Shown piece after piece: positions 8,020 to 15,555 of a DNA stretch of 60,339 nucleotides (position 1 is the first letter of the stretch; every line of letters starts with the position of its first letter). A model generated the notes under the pieces. It had not been told where the DNA came from. It made no database searches and saw nothing but the letters and a program-made list of their open reading frames with translations. The stretch covers positions 1-60,339 of the forward strand of contig DVJP01000025.1 of NCBI GenBank assembly GCA_018716725.1. The letters are read 5' to 3'. The position numbers were made by a program, and so were the translations under genes. Source of the stretch: Candidatus Merdivicinus excrementipullorum (GTDB lineage: Bacteria; Bacillota; Clostridia; Oscillospirales; Ruminococcaceae).

Positions 8020-10065
8020 CTAATTCCAACCGTCTTTATTCTGGTCAAAAATCTGGTCGATAATCACCTTTAAGGGATGATTTTCCAATTTTTCCAGTTC
8101 CGGGTCGTCTTTTAACAGGGCCCGGGCCGCCTCCTGGGCCTCGGCGAACATCCCGGCGTCCTCAAAGAGGTCGGCGATGGCCAAAGCGGGCATCCCCGAC
8201 TGGCGGCTGCCGAAAAAGTCCCCGGAGCCTCGGAGCTTTAAGTCCTCCCGGGCAATGACAAAGCCGTCGGAGGTGGATTTCATGACCTTTAACCGCTTCC
8301 GGTTTTCCTCCCCGTCGTTGTCGGAAACCAGGATGCAGTAGGATTTTTTGCTGCCCCGGCCAACCCGGCCCCGGAGCTGGTGCAGCTGGGCCAAGCCGAA
8401 CCGCTCGGCGTTTTCCACCATCATAACGGTGGCGTTGGGGACGTCCACCCCCACTTCCACCACGGTGGTGGACACCAGAAGCTGGATTTCATTTTTCTGA
8501 AAGGCGGACATGACCGCGTCCTTTTCCGCCGGACGCATTTTGCCGTGGAGCAGTCCCACCGCAATCCCCGGAAAAGCCCCGGCAATCTGCTCTTTGTACT
8601 GGGAGGCCGCCAGCAGGCCGCTGTCGGATTCCTCCACCAAGGGGCAGACAATGTAAGCCTGTTCCCCTGCGGCAATGTGCTCTTTGACAAAGCCCAAGGC
8701 CCGGTTCCGCTTGTCGGAATGGATGACCAGGGTTTCCACCGCCTGCCGCCCTTTGGGCAGTTCGTCTAAAATGGACAAATCCAAATCCCCGTACACAATC
8801 AGAGCCAGGGTCCGGGGGATGGGGGTGGCCGACATGACTAAACTGTGAGGGCTTTCCCCCTTGCCCGCCAGCCGCCGCCGCTGTTCCACCCCGAACCGGT
8901 GCTGTTCGTCGGTGATGACCAGCCCCAGGTTGTGAAATACCGTGGAATTCTGCACCAAAGCGTGGGTCCCCACCACCGTATCATAAGTCCCGGCGGCAAT
9001 CTCCTCTTTTAACAGCTCCTTCTGCCGGGGGGTCAGAGAGCCGGTCAGCAGGCAGACTTTGATGCCCAAAGGCTCCAAAACCTTGGAAAAGGTGGCGAAA
9101 TGCTGGGCGGCCAGGATTTCCGTAGGGGCCATTACCGCCGACTGATAGCCGCTTTTGGCCGCCGCGTAGACCGCCGCCGCCGCCACCATGGTTTTGCCGG
9201 AGCCAACGTCCCCCTGCAAGAGCCGGTTCATGGGGTAAGGCTTTTTCATATCCTCTAAGATTTCCCCAATGGCCCGCCGCTGGGCGCCGGTGAGGGAAAA
9301 GGGCAGAGACGCTTCAAAGGCGGTGATGTCCGTGTTGTCCAGCTGCACCGCCGTGGCCGCCTTTTCCCGTCCCCGAAGCTTGATAAGGGCCAAAGACAGG
9401 GTGAAAAACTCCTCAAAAACCAGCCGCCGTCTAGCGATTTCATAGGCTTCCCGGCCGTTGGGGAAGTGGATATTCTCAATGGCGTACCGCAGCTGGCAGA
9501 GCTTTTGGCCCTGTAAAAGCTCTTTGGGCAGGGGCTCTTCCAGCTGGTCGGCGCAGACAATGGCCTCCGCCATATTGTTGACCACCATACCGTTTGAAAG
9601 CCCCTCCGTCAGGTTATAAACGGGCCGCAGGATTCCCGCTTCCTCCGCCGGCAGGTAAGAGGTCATGGACAGCTGGAACACCCGCCCCATGGCGGAAAAT
9701 TTCCCGGCAAAAACGTATTCCTCCCCGGCCTTGATGCCATAATATGCGTACTCGTTGTTGAATATGGTTACCTGGAAGTTGGAAAGGCCGTCGTTTGCCA
9801 GGATTTTATAGAGAACCAGCCCCTTGCGGATGGGGGCTGGCTGGAGCTTTTTGAGCACATATCCCTTGATGACGCAGGATTCCCCTTCCTGGCCGTCGGC
9901 GGCCATAATGGGGGAGGTGTAGTCGATATAGCTGCGGGGATAAAACCGGAGAAGGTCATAAACCGTCCGGATCCCCAGCTTTTCATAAAGGGCGGCCCGC
10001 TTGGCCCCCACGTTTTTTAAGGCAGTCACCGGGGAATCCAGCGAAATGCTTACGGCTTTTTCCAA
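8020..10065 (-). CDS. recG: ATP-dependent DNA helicase RecG
   Basis: RecG regresses stalled replication forks and branch-migrates recombination intermediates. The 681-residue protein has the N-terminal wedge/OB domain, Walker A in GDVGSGKTM near residue 283, the DEQHRFG box near 385, SATPIPRT, and the C-terminal helicase half with QLRGRVGRG. The start is taken as TTG at 10065 because GGAAGGAGG lies at a proper distance; a TTG 21 bases further upstream overlaps that site. An intrinsic terminator-like hairpin separates it from fakA upstream. Confidence 0.96.
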   Translation of the reverse strand: MEKAVSISLDSPVTALKNVGAKRAALYEKLGIRTVYDLLRFYPRSYIDYTSPIMAADGQEGESCVIKGYVLKKLQPAPIRKGLVLYKILANDGLSNFQVTIFNNEYAYYGIKAGEEYVFAGKFSAMGRVFQLSMTSYLPAEEAGILRPVYNLTEGLSNGMVVNNMAEAIVCADQLEEPLPKELLQGQKLCQLRYAIENIHFPNGREAYEIARRRLVFEEFFTLSLALIKLRGREKAATAVQLDNTDITAFEASLPFSLTGAQRRAIGEILEDMKKPYPMNRLLQGDVGSGKTMVAAAAVYAAAKSGYQSAVMAPTEILAAQHFATFSKVLEPLGIKVCLLTGSLTPRQKELLKEEIAAGTYDTVVGTHALVQNSTVFHNLGLVITDEQHRFGVEQRRRLAGKGESPHSLVMSATPIPRTLALIVYGDLDLSILDELPKGRQAVETLVIHSDKRNRALGFVKEHIAAGEQAYIVCPLVEESDSGLLAASQYKEQIAGAFPGIAVGLLHGKMRPAEKDAVMSAFQKNEIQLLVSTTVVEVGVDVPNATVMMVENAERFGLAQLHQLRGRVGRGSKKSYCILVSDNDGEENRKRLKVMKSTSDGFVIAREDLKLRGSGDFFGSRQSGMPALAIADLFEDAGMFAEAQEAARALLKDDPELEKLENHPLKVIIDQIFDQNKDGWN

Positions 10066-10104
10066 AAAAATCCTCCTTCCGGTCAAGCTTTAAGGTAAAG
10101 CGGC

Positions 10105-10137
10105 AAAGCCCCCTGCACAAAACCGGCAGGGGGCTTT
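10105..10137 (-). terminator. Hairpin terminator after fakA
   Basis: A perfect 12-bp stem (10105-10116 with 10126-10137) between fakA and recG, flanked by A and T triplets within the stem. The T-run after it is short (TTT on the minus strand), so termination may be partial and let transcription enter recG. Confidence 0.6.
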
Positions 10138-10145
10138 TCCATTTC

Positions 10146-11792
10146 CTATTCCACCGAAATCAGGTAGTAATAAACCGGCTGTCCGCCATTAATCAGGCTG
10201 ATCTCCAAATTGGGGGAGAGCTTGGACTTGATAAACTCGCAGGCCGACTCCGCCTGTCCGTCGGTGACATCCGACCCGTAAATCAGGGTGACAAAGCTGG
10301 AATCCCGTCTCACCATAGAGCGGGTCAGCTTATAAACTGCCTTTTCCAGGTCCTTTTCCACAAAGGCCAGCTTGCCGTTTTCCATGGCCAGGATTTCCCC
10401 GGCTTTAATGTTGTGGCCGTCGTAATCGCTGTCCCGGGCCGCAAAGGTGATCTGCCCGGATTGGACCCTGGAGGCCGCTTCGGTCATGTTTACCTGGTTA
10501 TCCGCAAAGGACGCTTCCGGGTCAAAGGCCAGCATGGCCGAAATCCCCTGGGGGATGGTGACTGTCTGCAAAACGCAGACCCGCCGGTCGGCCAGCTTCA
10601 CCGCCTGTTCCGCCGCCATAATGATATTCTTGTTGTTGGGCAGGACAAATACCGTCTGGGCCGGGGTGGCGTGAATGGCGTTTAAAATGTCGTCGGTGCT
10701 GGGATTCATGGTCTGGCCGCCGGTTACAACGTTGTTGACGCCCAAATCCTCAAATAAAGACTGCACTCCCATGCCGGCGGCCACCGCCACAAATCCGTAA
10801 GGGATGTCCGGGTCAACGGGGACATAGCTGTCGTTTTCCGCCATCTGTTCCGCTTCCGTCACCTGGGCGGTGTGCTGTTCCTTCATGTTTTCGATTTTCA
10901 GCTTGGTGAGCATCCCGAATTTTAACCCCGATTCCAGGGCGTCGCCGGGATGGTTGGTGTGGACGTGGACCTTGATGATTTCCTCATCGTCCACCACCAC
11001 AACGGAATCGCCGATGGATTCCAAATAGGCCCGGAGCTTTAATGCGTCCTCGCAGCCGGGGGCTTTCAGGACGATAAATTCCGTGCAGTAAGTAAACAGG
11101 ATGTCCCCGTCCGCTTCCGCCACAGCGGAGCGTTTGGGCTTGGCCGCGCTTCCGCCTGCCGGGGTCGCTTCCGGTTTCATGACAGGGCCGCCCTCAAACA
11201 CATCCAGCATAGCCTGGAGGATAATGACCAGCCCCTGGCCCCCTGCGTCTACCACGCCGGCCTTTTTGAGGACCGGCAGCATCTCCGGGGTGCGGGCCAG
11301 GGTTTCCCTGGCCTGGGATACAGCGGCCCGAAAGACGGTCAAGGCGTCGTTGTCATCCATGGCCACGCTGCGGGCCTTTTCCGAGGCTTCCCTTGACACC
11401 GTCAGAATGGTGCCCTCCGTGGGCTTCATGACTGCTTTATAAGCGGCGGAGACGCCTTCCACTAAGGCGTCGGCCAGATCCGTGCCGCTGGCCTCGCTTT
11501 TTCCCTGGAGGCCCTTGGAAATCCCCCGAAACAGCAGGGAAAGGATGACGCCGGAATTGCCTCTGGCGCCCCGCAGCAGGGCGGAAGCCGTCACTTTGGA
11601 GGTTTCCGAAACCGCGGGTTCTTTGAGCATTTCCAGCTCCCGGGCGGCCGCGCCGATGGTCATGGACATATTGGTTCCCGTATCGCCGTCCGGCACAGGG
11701 AAGACGTTTAATTCGTCAACCGACTGTTTCCGGCTGGCCAGGGTATATGCCGCGGAAAGGATCGCGTCCCGCAGCAGACTTCCGTTAATCAC
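10146..11792 (-). CDS. fakA: Fatty acid kinase-like DAK2 domain protein (FakA/YloV)
   Basis: The 548-residue protein matches the FakA/YloV family, whose N-terminal DhaL-type ATP-binding domain works with a FakB (DegV) partner to phosphorylate fatty acids. The metal-binding motif NVFPVPDGDTGTNM is at residues 27-40, RGARGNSGVI follows, and GVVDAGGQGLVII closes the kinase domain near residue 200. The remaining 330 residues are the family-specific middle and C-terminal domains. It is 24 nt downstream of an Asp23 gene, the classic Firmicutes pairing. No fakB lies in the window. Confidence 0.92.
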   Translation of the reverse strand: MINGSLLRDAILSAAYTLASRKQSVDELNVFPVPDGDTGTNMSMTIGAAARELEMLKEPAVSETSKVTASALLRGARGNSGVILSLLFRGISKGLQGKSEASGTDLADALVEGVSAAYKAVMKPTEGTILTVSREASEKARSVAMDDNDALTVFRAAVSQARETLARTPEMLPVLKKAGVVDAGGQGLVIILQAMLDVFEGGPVMKPEATPAGGSAAKPKRSAVAEADGDILFTYCTEFIVLKAPGCEDALKLRAYLESIGDSVVVVDDEEIIKVHVHTNHPGDALESGLKFGMLTKLKIENMKEQHTAQVTEAEQMAENDSYVPVDPDIPYGFVAVAAGMGVQSLFEDLGVNNVVTGGQTMNPSTDDILNAIHATPAQTVFVLPNNKNIIMAAEQAVKLADRRVCVLQTVTIPQGISAMLAFDPEASFADNQVNMTEAASRVQSGQITFAARDSDYDGHNIKAGEILAMENGKLAFVEKDLEKAVYKLTRSMVRRDSSFVTLIYGSDVTDGQAESACEFIKSKLSPNLEISLINGGQPVYYYLISVE

Positions 11793-11816
11793 AACAGCTG
11801 CACTCCTTCTTTTGGC

Positions 11817-12170
11817 CTAGTTGGTCCGCATCCCGTCCACAAAAACATTGACATGCTCCACAGGGATGCCGGTGACATCCTCCACGGTATAGCTCACTTT
11901 GTGCATAATGCTTTTGACAATGGCGGCAATGTTGACGCCGTAGGTGACAATAATATGGAGGTCGATAATCAGCCCGCTGCCCCGGGTGCGGATGCGGATG
12001 CCCCGGGTGTCTTCATGAAGCCCCTTGAGCCTTCCCAAAAGGTCCGCTGCCGGGTGTGCCCCGGCCATAGCGGCCACGCCGAAGCAGCTGGACGCGGCGG
12101 ACGCCACAAGGTTAACAAAGAAATTCTGGGAAATGGAAATCGTGCCCAGATGGTTTTTCAGTCTGACCAT
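11817..12170 (-). CDS. Asp23/Gls24 family envelope stress response protein
   Basis: A 117-residue Asp23/Gls24 (DUF322) protein. The family feature is an amphipathic alpha-beta fold with the conserved GLIIDLHIIVTYGVNI strand and the closing GIPVEHVNVFVDGMR. YloU, the Bacillus relative, sits just upstream of yloV as here. Family members are envelope-associated and respond to cell-wall stress, but no enzymatic activity is known. The ATG at 12170 follows a G-rich site. It is the first gene of the pair with fakA. Confidence 0.92.
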   Translation of the reverse strand: MVRLKNHLGTISISQNFFVNLVASAASSCFGVAAMAGAHPAADLLGRLKGLHEDTRGIRIRTRGSGLIIDLHIIVTYGVNIAAIVKSIMHKVSYTVEDVTGIPVEHVNVFVDGMRTN

Positions 12171-12221
12171 ATCGAACCCCCCTGGTTTGATTTATCACGA
12201 AAACTATCATTCTTATAATAC

Positions 12222-12250
12222 AGTTTAAACAAAACCCGCTTATTTGTCAA
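12222..12250 (-). promoter_or_regulatory. Promoter of the Asp23-fakA unit
   Basis: On the minus strand perfect TTGACA (12250-12245) is followed after 17 nt by TAAACT (12227-12222). The -10 is imperfect. Confidence 0.5.
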
Positions 12251-12303
12251 GGGAAACGGCCCCTTTTTGAGATTTCCCACAAGAAACGGCGGGAAATTTT
12301 TCC

Positions 12304-12333
12304 GGCATATTGGGCCGCCCCGGCGCATAGTCT
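12304..12333 (+). promoter_or_regulatory. SigE-like sporulation promoter of spoIIP
   Basis: GGCATATT (12304-12311), a 14-nt spacer and CATAGTCT (12326-12333) match the Bacillus SigE pattern of a KMATATT -35 and CATACA-T -10. The spoIIP start is 31 nt further on. The same layout, with the same 14-nt spacer, precedes the SPOCS-spoIVA unit at 46894. Confidence 0.65.
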
Positions 12334-12363
12334 AATAGCGGTTCATAGAAAGGGGCGGTTGCC

Positions 12364-13545
12364 ATGCGGACACATTTGCGGAGAAAATACCGGCTGCAGC
12401 GGATTTTCGCGGCTTTAGCCGCCGCTGCCGGGGTGGCCGGGTGCGCGGCCATTTTATTTTACAGCCTGCCGGGGATTTCCGGCTATATGGTAAAAGCAGG
12501 GGTAATTTCGGCGGGTTTTGTTTTGCCGGAGGGCGGACTGGCTGTGCTGGAAGGCGGCCTTGCGCAGGAGGAATCCCAGGCGGTTTCCGCGGCGGAATCG
12601 GTTCCGGAAAGCTCCGTTTTGCCGGAGAAATCTGAGGCGCCGGAGGAATCGGCCCCCAAAGAGGAAAGCAAGGAAGAAAGCGCGCCGGCGGAAACCTCTT
12701 ATCCTCCCATTGAAGTCAGCGTCCCTGCCGTCGCTGATGAAAACAAAGCGGAATTGGTTCATAAAACCTATACGGTTTCGCCCTCTAATATTTATATTCC
12801 CTTAGAAAACGGATATATTAAAAACTGCACCAGCATTTCCAAGGCGGATATTGAGACTCAGGTGAAAAACCCGCCGTATTTTACCATTGAGGATACGGAC
12901 GAACCCCAGGTGCTGATTATGCACACCCATACAACGGAAAGCTATGTGCCCTTTACCGGGGATTATTACGATAAAACCATGTCCTTCCGCTCCACCGACA
13001 ACAGCCAGAATATGGCGGTGGTGGGGGACCGGATCGCCTCTGAGCTGGAAGCCGCCGGAATCGGTGTGATCCACGACGCCACCCAGCACGATTATCCCTC
13101 CTACAACGGGGCCTACGACCGTTCCCAGAAAACCGTGGAGCAGTACCTGGCGGAATACCCTTCCATCAAAATCGTCCTGGACGTCCACCGGGACGCCATC
13201 GCCTCCGGGGACCAGGTGATCTCCGCCGAAACGGAAATCGACGGGAAAAAGGCTGCCCAGGTGATGATTATATCCGGCTGCGACGACGGCACCATGGGGT
13301 ACCCGGATTATATGAAAAATTTAAGCTTTGCCGCCGCGCTGCAAAACCAGCTGGAAGGGGATTACCCCACCCTGACCCGGCCCATTCTCTTTGACTACCG
13401 GAAATATAACCAGCAGCTGACTACCGGTTCCCTGCTTTTGGAAATCGGCAGCCACGGCAACACATTGGAACAGGCGGCCTATACCGGGGAGCTTATCGGC
13501 AAATCCCTGGGGCGGCTGCTGAATGAAATGAAAACGGCCAAATAA
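12364..13545 (+). CDS. spoIIP: Stage II sporulation protein P (SpoIIP)
   Basis: SpoIIP is the amidase/endopeptidase of the engulfment machine; it cuts peptidoglycan cross-links and glycan strands together with SpoIID and SpoIIM at the mother-cell membrane. The 393-residue protein has one membrane segment at about residues 15-35, a Glu/Ser/Pro-rich linker, and the catalytic domain with MHTHTTESY near 187, SFRSTDNSQNM, and DVHRDA near 274. The ATG follows GAAAGGGGCGG. It is probably transcribed by SigE in the mother cell together with the small genes downstream. Confidence 0.95.
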   Translation: MRTHLRRKYRLQRIFAALAAAAGVAGCAAILFYSLPGISGYMVKAGVISAGFVLPEGGLAVLEGGLAQEESQAVSAAESVPESSVLPEKSEAPEESAPKEESKEESAPAETSYPPIEVSVPAVADENKAELVHKTYTVSPSNIYIPLENGYIKNCTSISKADIETQVKNPPYFTIEDTDEPQVLIMHTHTTESYVPFTGDYYDKTMSFRSTDNSQNMAVVGDRIASELEAAGIGVIHDATQHDYPSYNGAYDRSQKTVEQYLAEYPSIKIVLDVHRDAIASGDQVISAETEIDGKKAAQVMIISGCDDGTMGYPDYMKNLSFAAALQNQLEGDYPTLTRPILFDYRKYNQQLTTGSLLLEIGSHGNTLEQAAYTGELIGKSLGRLLNEMKTAK

Positions 13546-13556
13546 CGAGGATTTTT

Positions 13557-13898
13557 ATGAAAACATGGATGTGGAACCTGCGGTATTTCTTTTTGGGCTT
13601 TGTGCCCACCCTGTGCCTGTTTGGCCTGGTGGGAGGCATTTTGACGGTGTGGCTCCGCTCGGCCGCCGCTCTGATGCCGGAAATGCCCGCCATTGCCCTG
13701 GAAAGGGAGGAAAACGGATGGACTATTACGGCTTTTGGGGAGGAGCACACCCTTCCTCTGCCCGGAGAGGAGCTGGAAGCCGCCGTATCCCGTTTCCCCA
13801 CCCTGGTCCCCCGGGAGCTGCGGCTGGCGGCCTGGGGCGCGGATGAAATTTTTGGGGGAAATTGGCAGGAATATCTGGCGGAAATGCTCCCACAATAA
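13557..13898 (+). CDS. Small single-pass membrane protein in the spoIIP operon
   Basis: A 113-residue protein of no recognised family. Residues about 8-38 form one hydrophobic membrane segment (YFFLGFVPTLCLFGLVGGIL), followed by a short acidic soluble tail rich in Leu and Glu. It begins 11 nt after spoIIP with ribosome binding site CGAGGA, so it is very likely cotranscribed. Its position suggests a mother-cell membrane role during sporulation; this is inference from context only. Confidence 0.7.
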   Translation: MKTWMWNLRYFFLGFVPTLCLFGLVGGILTVWLRSAAALMPEMPAIALEREENGWTITAFGEEHTLPLPGEELEAAVSRFPTLVPRELRLAAWGADEIFGGNWQEYLAEMLPQ

Positions 13899-13938
13899 CA
13901 AGGGGATTTCCCCCAGTACCAAAAAGGAGGCTGCCGCC

Positions 13939-14124
13939 ATGCCGCAATTAACCGCCAAAGAGCTGACCGCCTTAGGCGACCAGCTGGGAATGGAATGTTC
14001 CCTGGTCAAGAAGTACGAGATGTACGCGCAAGTATGCGCCGACCCGCAGCTCCGCACCAAGTGCGAGGAAACCGCCGCCAAGCATCGGAACCATTACCAG
14101 GCCCTGCTGGGCCTGCTGGGCTGA
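13939..14124 (+). CDS. Small helical spore coat-like protein
   Basis: A 61-residue, all-helical protein beginning MPQLTAKELTALGDQLGMEC. The ATG at 13939 has a perfect AAAAAGGAGG site, while longer in-frame starts upstream lie inside the previous gene. The composition and the paired-helix look (AQVCADPQLRTKCEETAAKHRNH) match the short proteins that accompany CotF-type coat proteins in clostridia. It is followed 18 nt later by such a CotF-like gene. Confidence 0.75.
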   Translation: MPQLTAKELTALGDQLGMECSLVKKYEMYAQVCADPQLRTKCEETAAKHRNHYQALLGLLG

Positions 14125-14142
14125 CGAAAGGAGGAGCGGATC

Positions 14143-14421
14143 ATGCAAGCTACTGTAAACACCACGAATTTTGACGACAAGGAGATTTTAACGGACGCCT
14201 TAGCGTCGGAGAAGTTTGCCGCAGACAGCTACAATACCTTCAGCTGCGAAGCGGCTACCCCCCAGGTAAGGCAGAATTTCCTTTCCCTTCTGTCGGAAGA
14301 GCACGAGATCCAGAACAGCATTTTCTTAGAAATGAGCAAACGGGGCTGGTACCCCACGCCGGCCGCCGAACAGCAGAAGATCGACGATGCCAGAGTAAAA
14401 TACCGCAATATGGCGCCGTAA
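14143..14421 (+). CDS. CotF-family spore coat protein
   Basis: A 92-residue helical protein of the CotF (coat F) family. The pattern DKEILTDALASEKFAADSYNTF followed by SLLSEEHEIQNSIFLEMSKRGWY and a closing YPTPAAEQQ segment is characteristic. CotF-type proteins are parts of the spore coat. It has an AAAGGAGG site and is last in the run spoIIP-13557-13939-14143, closed by a strong terminator. Expression in the mother cell is inferred from the SigE-like promoter upstream of spoIIP. Confidence 0.85.
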   Translation: MQATVNTTNFDDKEILTDALASEKFAADSYNTFSCEAATPQVRQNFLSLLSEEHEIQNSIFLEMSKRGWYPTPAAEQQKIDDARVKYRNMAP

Positions 14422-14422
14422 A

Positions 14423-14460
14423 GAAAGCCTCCGGAGAAACGTCCTCCGGAGGCTTTCCGT
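14423..14460 (+). terminator. Terminator of the spoIIP-coat operon
   Basis: A perfect 13-bp stem (14423-14435 with 14445-14457) is followed by CGTGTTTTTG. It begins just after the last stop codon. Confidence 0.85.
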
Positions 14461-14487
14461 GTTTTTGTAAGCAGCGCACGGCGGCTT

Positions 14488-14664
14488 TTATAAAACGCCG
14501 CAGTCCTCGTAGTCCTTCCATTTGTTGCGGTAGGCGCGCTCCGTCAGGAAATGGTTAATCAGGTAAGCGCCCCCCATAATGAGGGTCAGCATCCCAAGGA
14601 CCAGGGAAATGACCGACATGACGGTCATGCCGCCGTCCCCAGAACAGTTGCGGTTAGATTTCAT
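14488..14664 (-). CDS. 58-residue single-pass membrane protein coupled to the TtcA-like gene
   Basis: A short frame of 58 residues starts MKSNRNCSGDGGM, crosses the membrane once (MSVISLVLGMLTLIMGGAYLI), and ends with a charged TERAYRNKWKDYEDCG tail. Its ATG at 14664 directly abuts the TAA of the upstream gene (TAAATG) and uses an AAGGAGG site inside that gene's 3' end, a sign of translational coupling. I do not recognise a family. The clean ribosome binding site and membrane pattern support it as real. Confidence 0.65.
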   Translation of the reverse strand: MKSNRNCSGDGGMTVMSVISLVLGMLTLIMGGAYLINHFLTERAYRNKWKDYEDCGVL

Positions 14665-15414
14665 TTAAAAAACCTCCTTCATAGGCTCCGTCCGATCGGG
14701 AAAGCCCCAGCCGTCCAGGCCGCTGCGCCGCAATGCGCCGAACACCCGGTACTGGAAGCCGCTGCTTTCCCGTTCTTTCTGGGCCAGAAATTCCTTCATT
14801 ACCTGCCGCTGGGTGTGGCCGTCGGCAGGGCATTTGCTTTTGACTACCGGAAGCCCCGTCCGTTCCACCGCCCGGCGGATCTCCTTTTCCGGGGCGAACA
14901 CCAGGGGGCGGATCATCCAAAGATCCTTCCGGGACAGGTAAGACTTGGGAGAGAAGCACCCCAGCCGCCCTTCGTTAAATAAATTCATCATAAAGGTTTC
15001 GATGACGTCGTTATAGTGGTGACCTAAAGCGATTTTATTGCAGCCCGCTTCTTTGGCCGCGTCATGCAAAGCACCCCGGCGCATCCGGGCGCACAAGCTG
15101 CATGGGTTTGTTTCCTGCCGGGCGTCAAAGACGATTTCCCCAATCTGGGTTTTTTTGACCACATAGGGTATTTCCAGTTCCGCGCACATTTTTTCTATGG
15201 CGGAATAATCCCCCGGAACCCCATGGAACTGCGGGTCCAGCGTAATTGCCGTCAGGCTGTAATCAATGCCGATAAAGCGCCGCAGCCGGGCAAGCCCCGC
15301 CAAAAGCGCCACGGAATCCTTTCCGCCGGAAACGCCTACGGCAATCCGGTCGCCGTCCTGAATCAGGTCAAATTCCTGAATGGCCTTCCGCATATATCCC
15401 AAAACTCGCTGCAT
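14665..15414 (-). CDS. TtcA-family tRNA thiolation protein
   Basis: A PP-loop ATP pyrophosphatase of 249 residues related to TtcA, which converts C32 of tRNA to 2-thiocytidine using a [4Fe-4S] cluster. The P-loop SGGKDSVALL is at residues 29-38. The cluster-type cysteines are in CSLCARMRRG and in KSKCPADGH, the CxxC plus single Cys set of TtcA. GHHYNDVIETFMMNL is the conserved helix after them. It differs from TilS, which lacks these cysteines. The exact target base is inferred from family membership. Confidence 0.88.
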   Translation of the reverse strand: MQRVLGYMRKAIQEFDLIQDGDRIAVGVSGGKDSVALLAGLARLRRFIGIDYSLTAITLDPQFHGVPGDYSAIEKMCAELEIPYVVKKTQIGEIVFDARQETNPCSLCARMRRGALHDAAKEAGCNKIALGHHYNDVIETFMMNLFNEGRLGCFSPKSYLSRKDLWMIRPLVFAPEKEIRRAVERTGLPVVKSKCPADGHTQRQVMKEFLAQKERESSGFQYRVFGALRRSGLDGWGFPDRTEPMKEVF

Positions 15415-15516
15415 AAAACCTCCCGGTTACGAAAAAATGCCTGTGCTTTGATTATAGCCTATTTCCCGCAGAAAAGCAAGGCCGCAAATCATAAGATTCT
15501 TTTAAGCTTATGAAAT

Positions 15517-15543
15517 AAGGGACGGGCCGAAGCGCCGTCCCTT
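15517..15543 (-). terminator. Terminator of the sigma / beta-propeller unit
   Basis: A 9-bp stem (15517-15525 with 15535-15543) lies 13 nt past the stop of the propeller gene and is followed on the minus strand by ATTTCAT. The short T-run makes it moderate. Confidence 0.6.
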
Positions 15544-15555
15544 AGGGGATCATGA

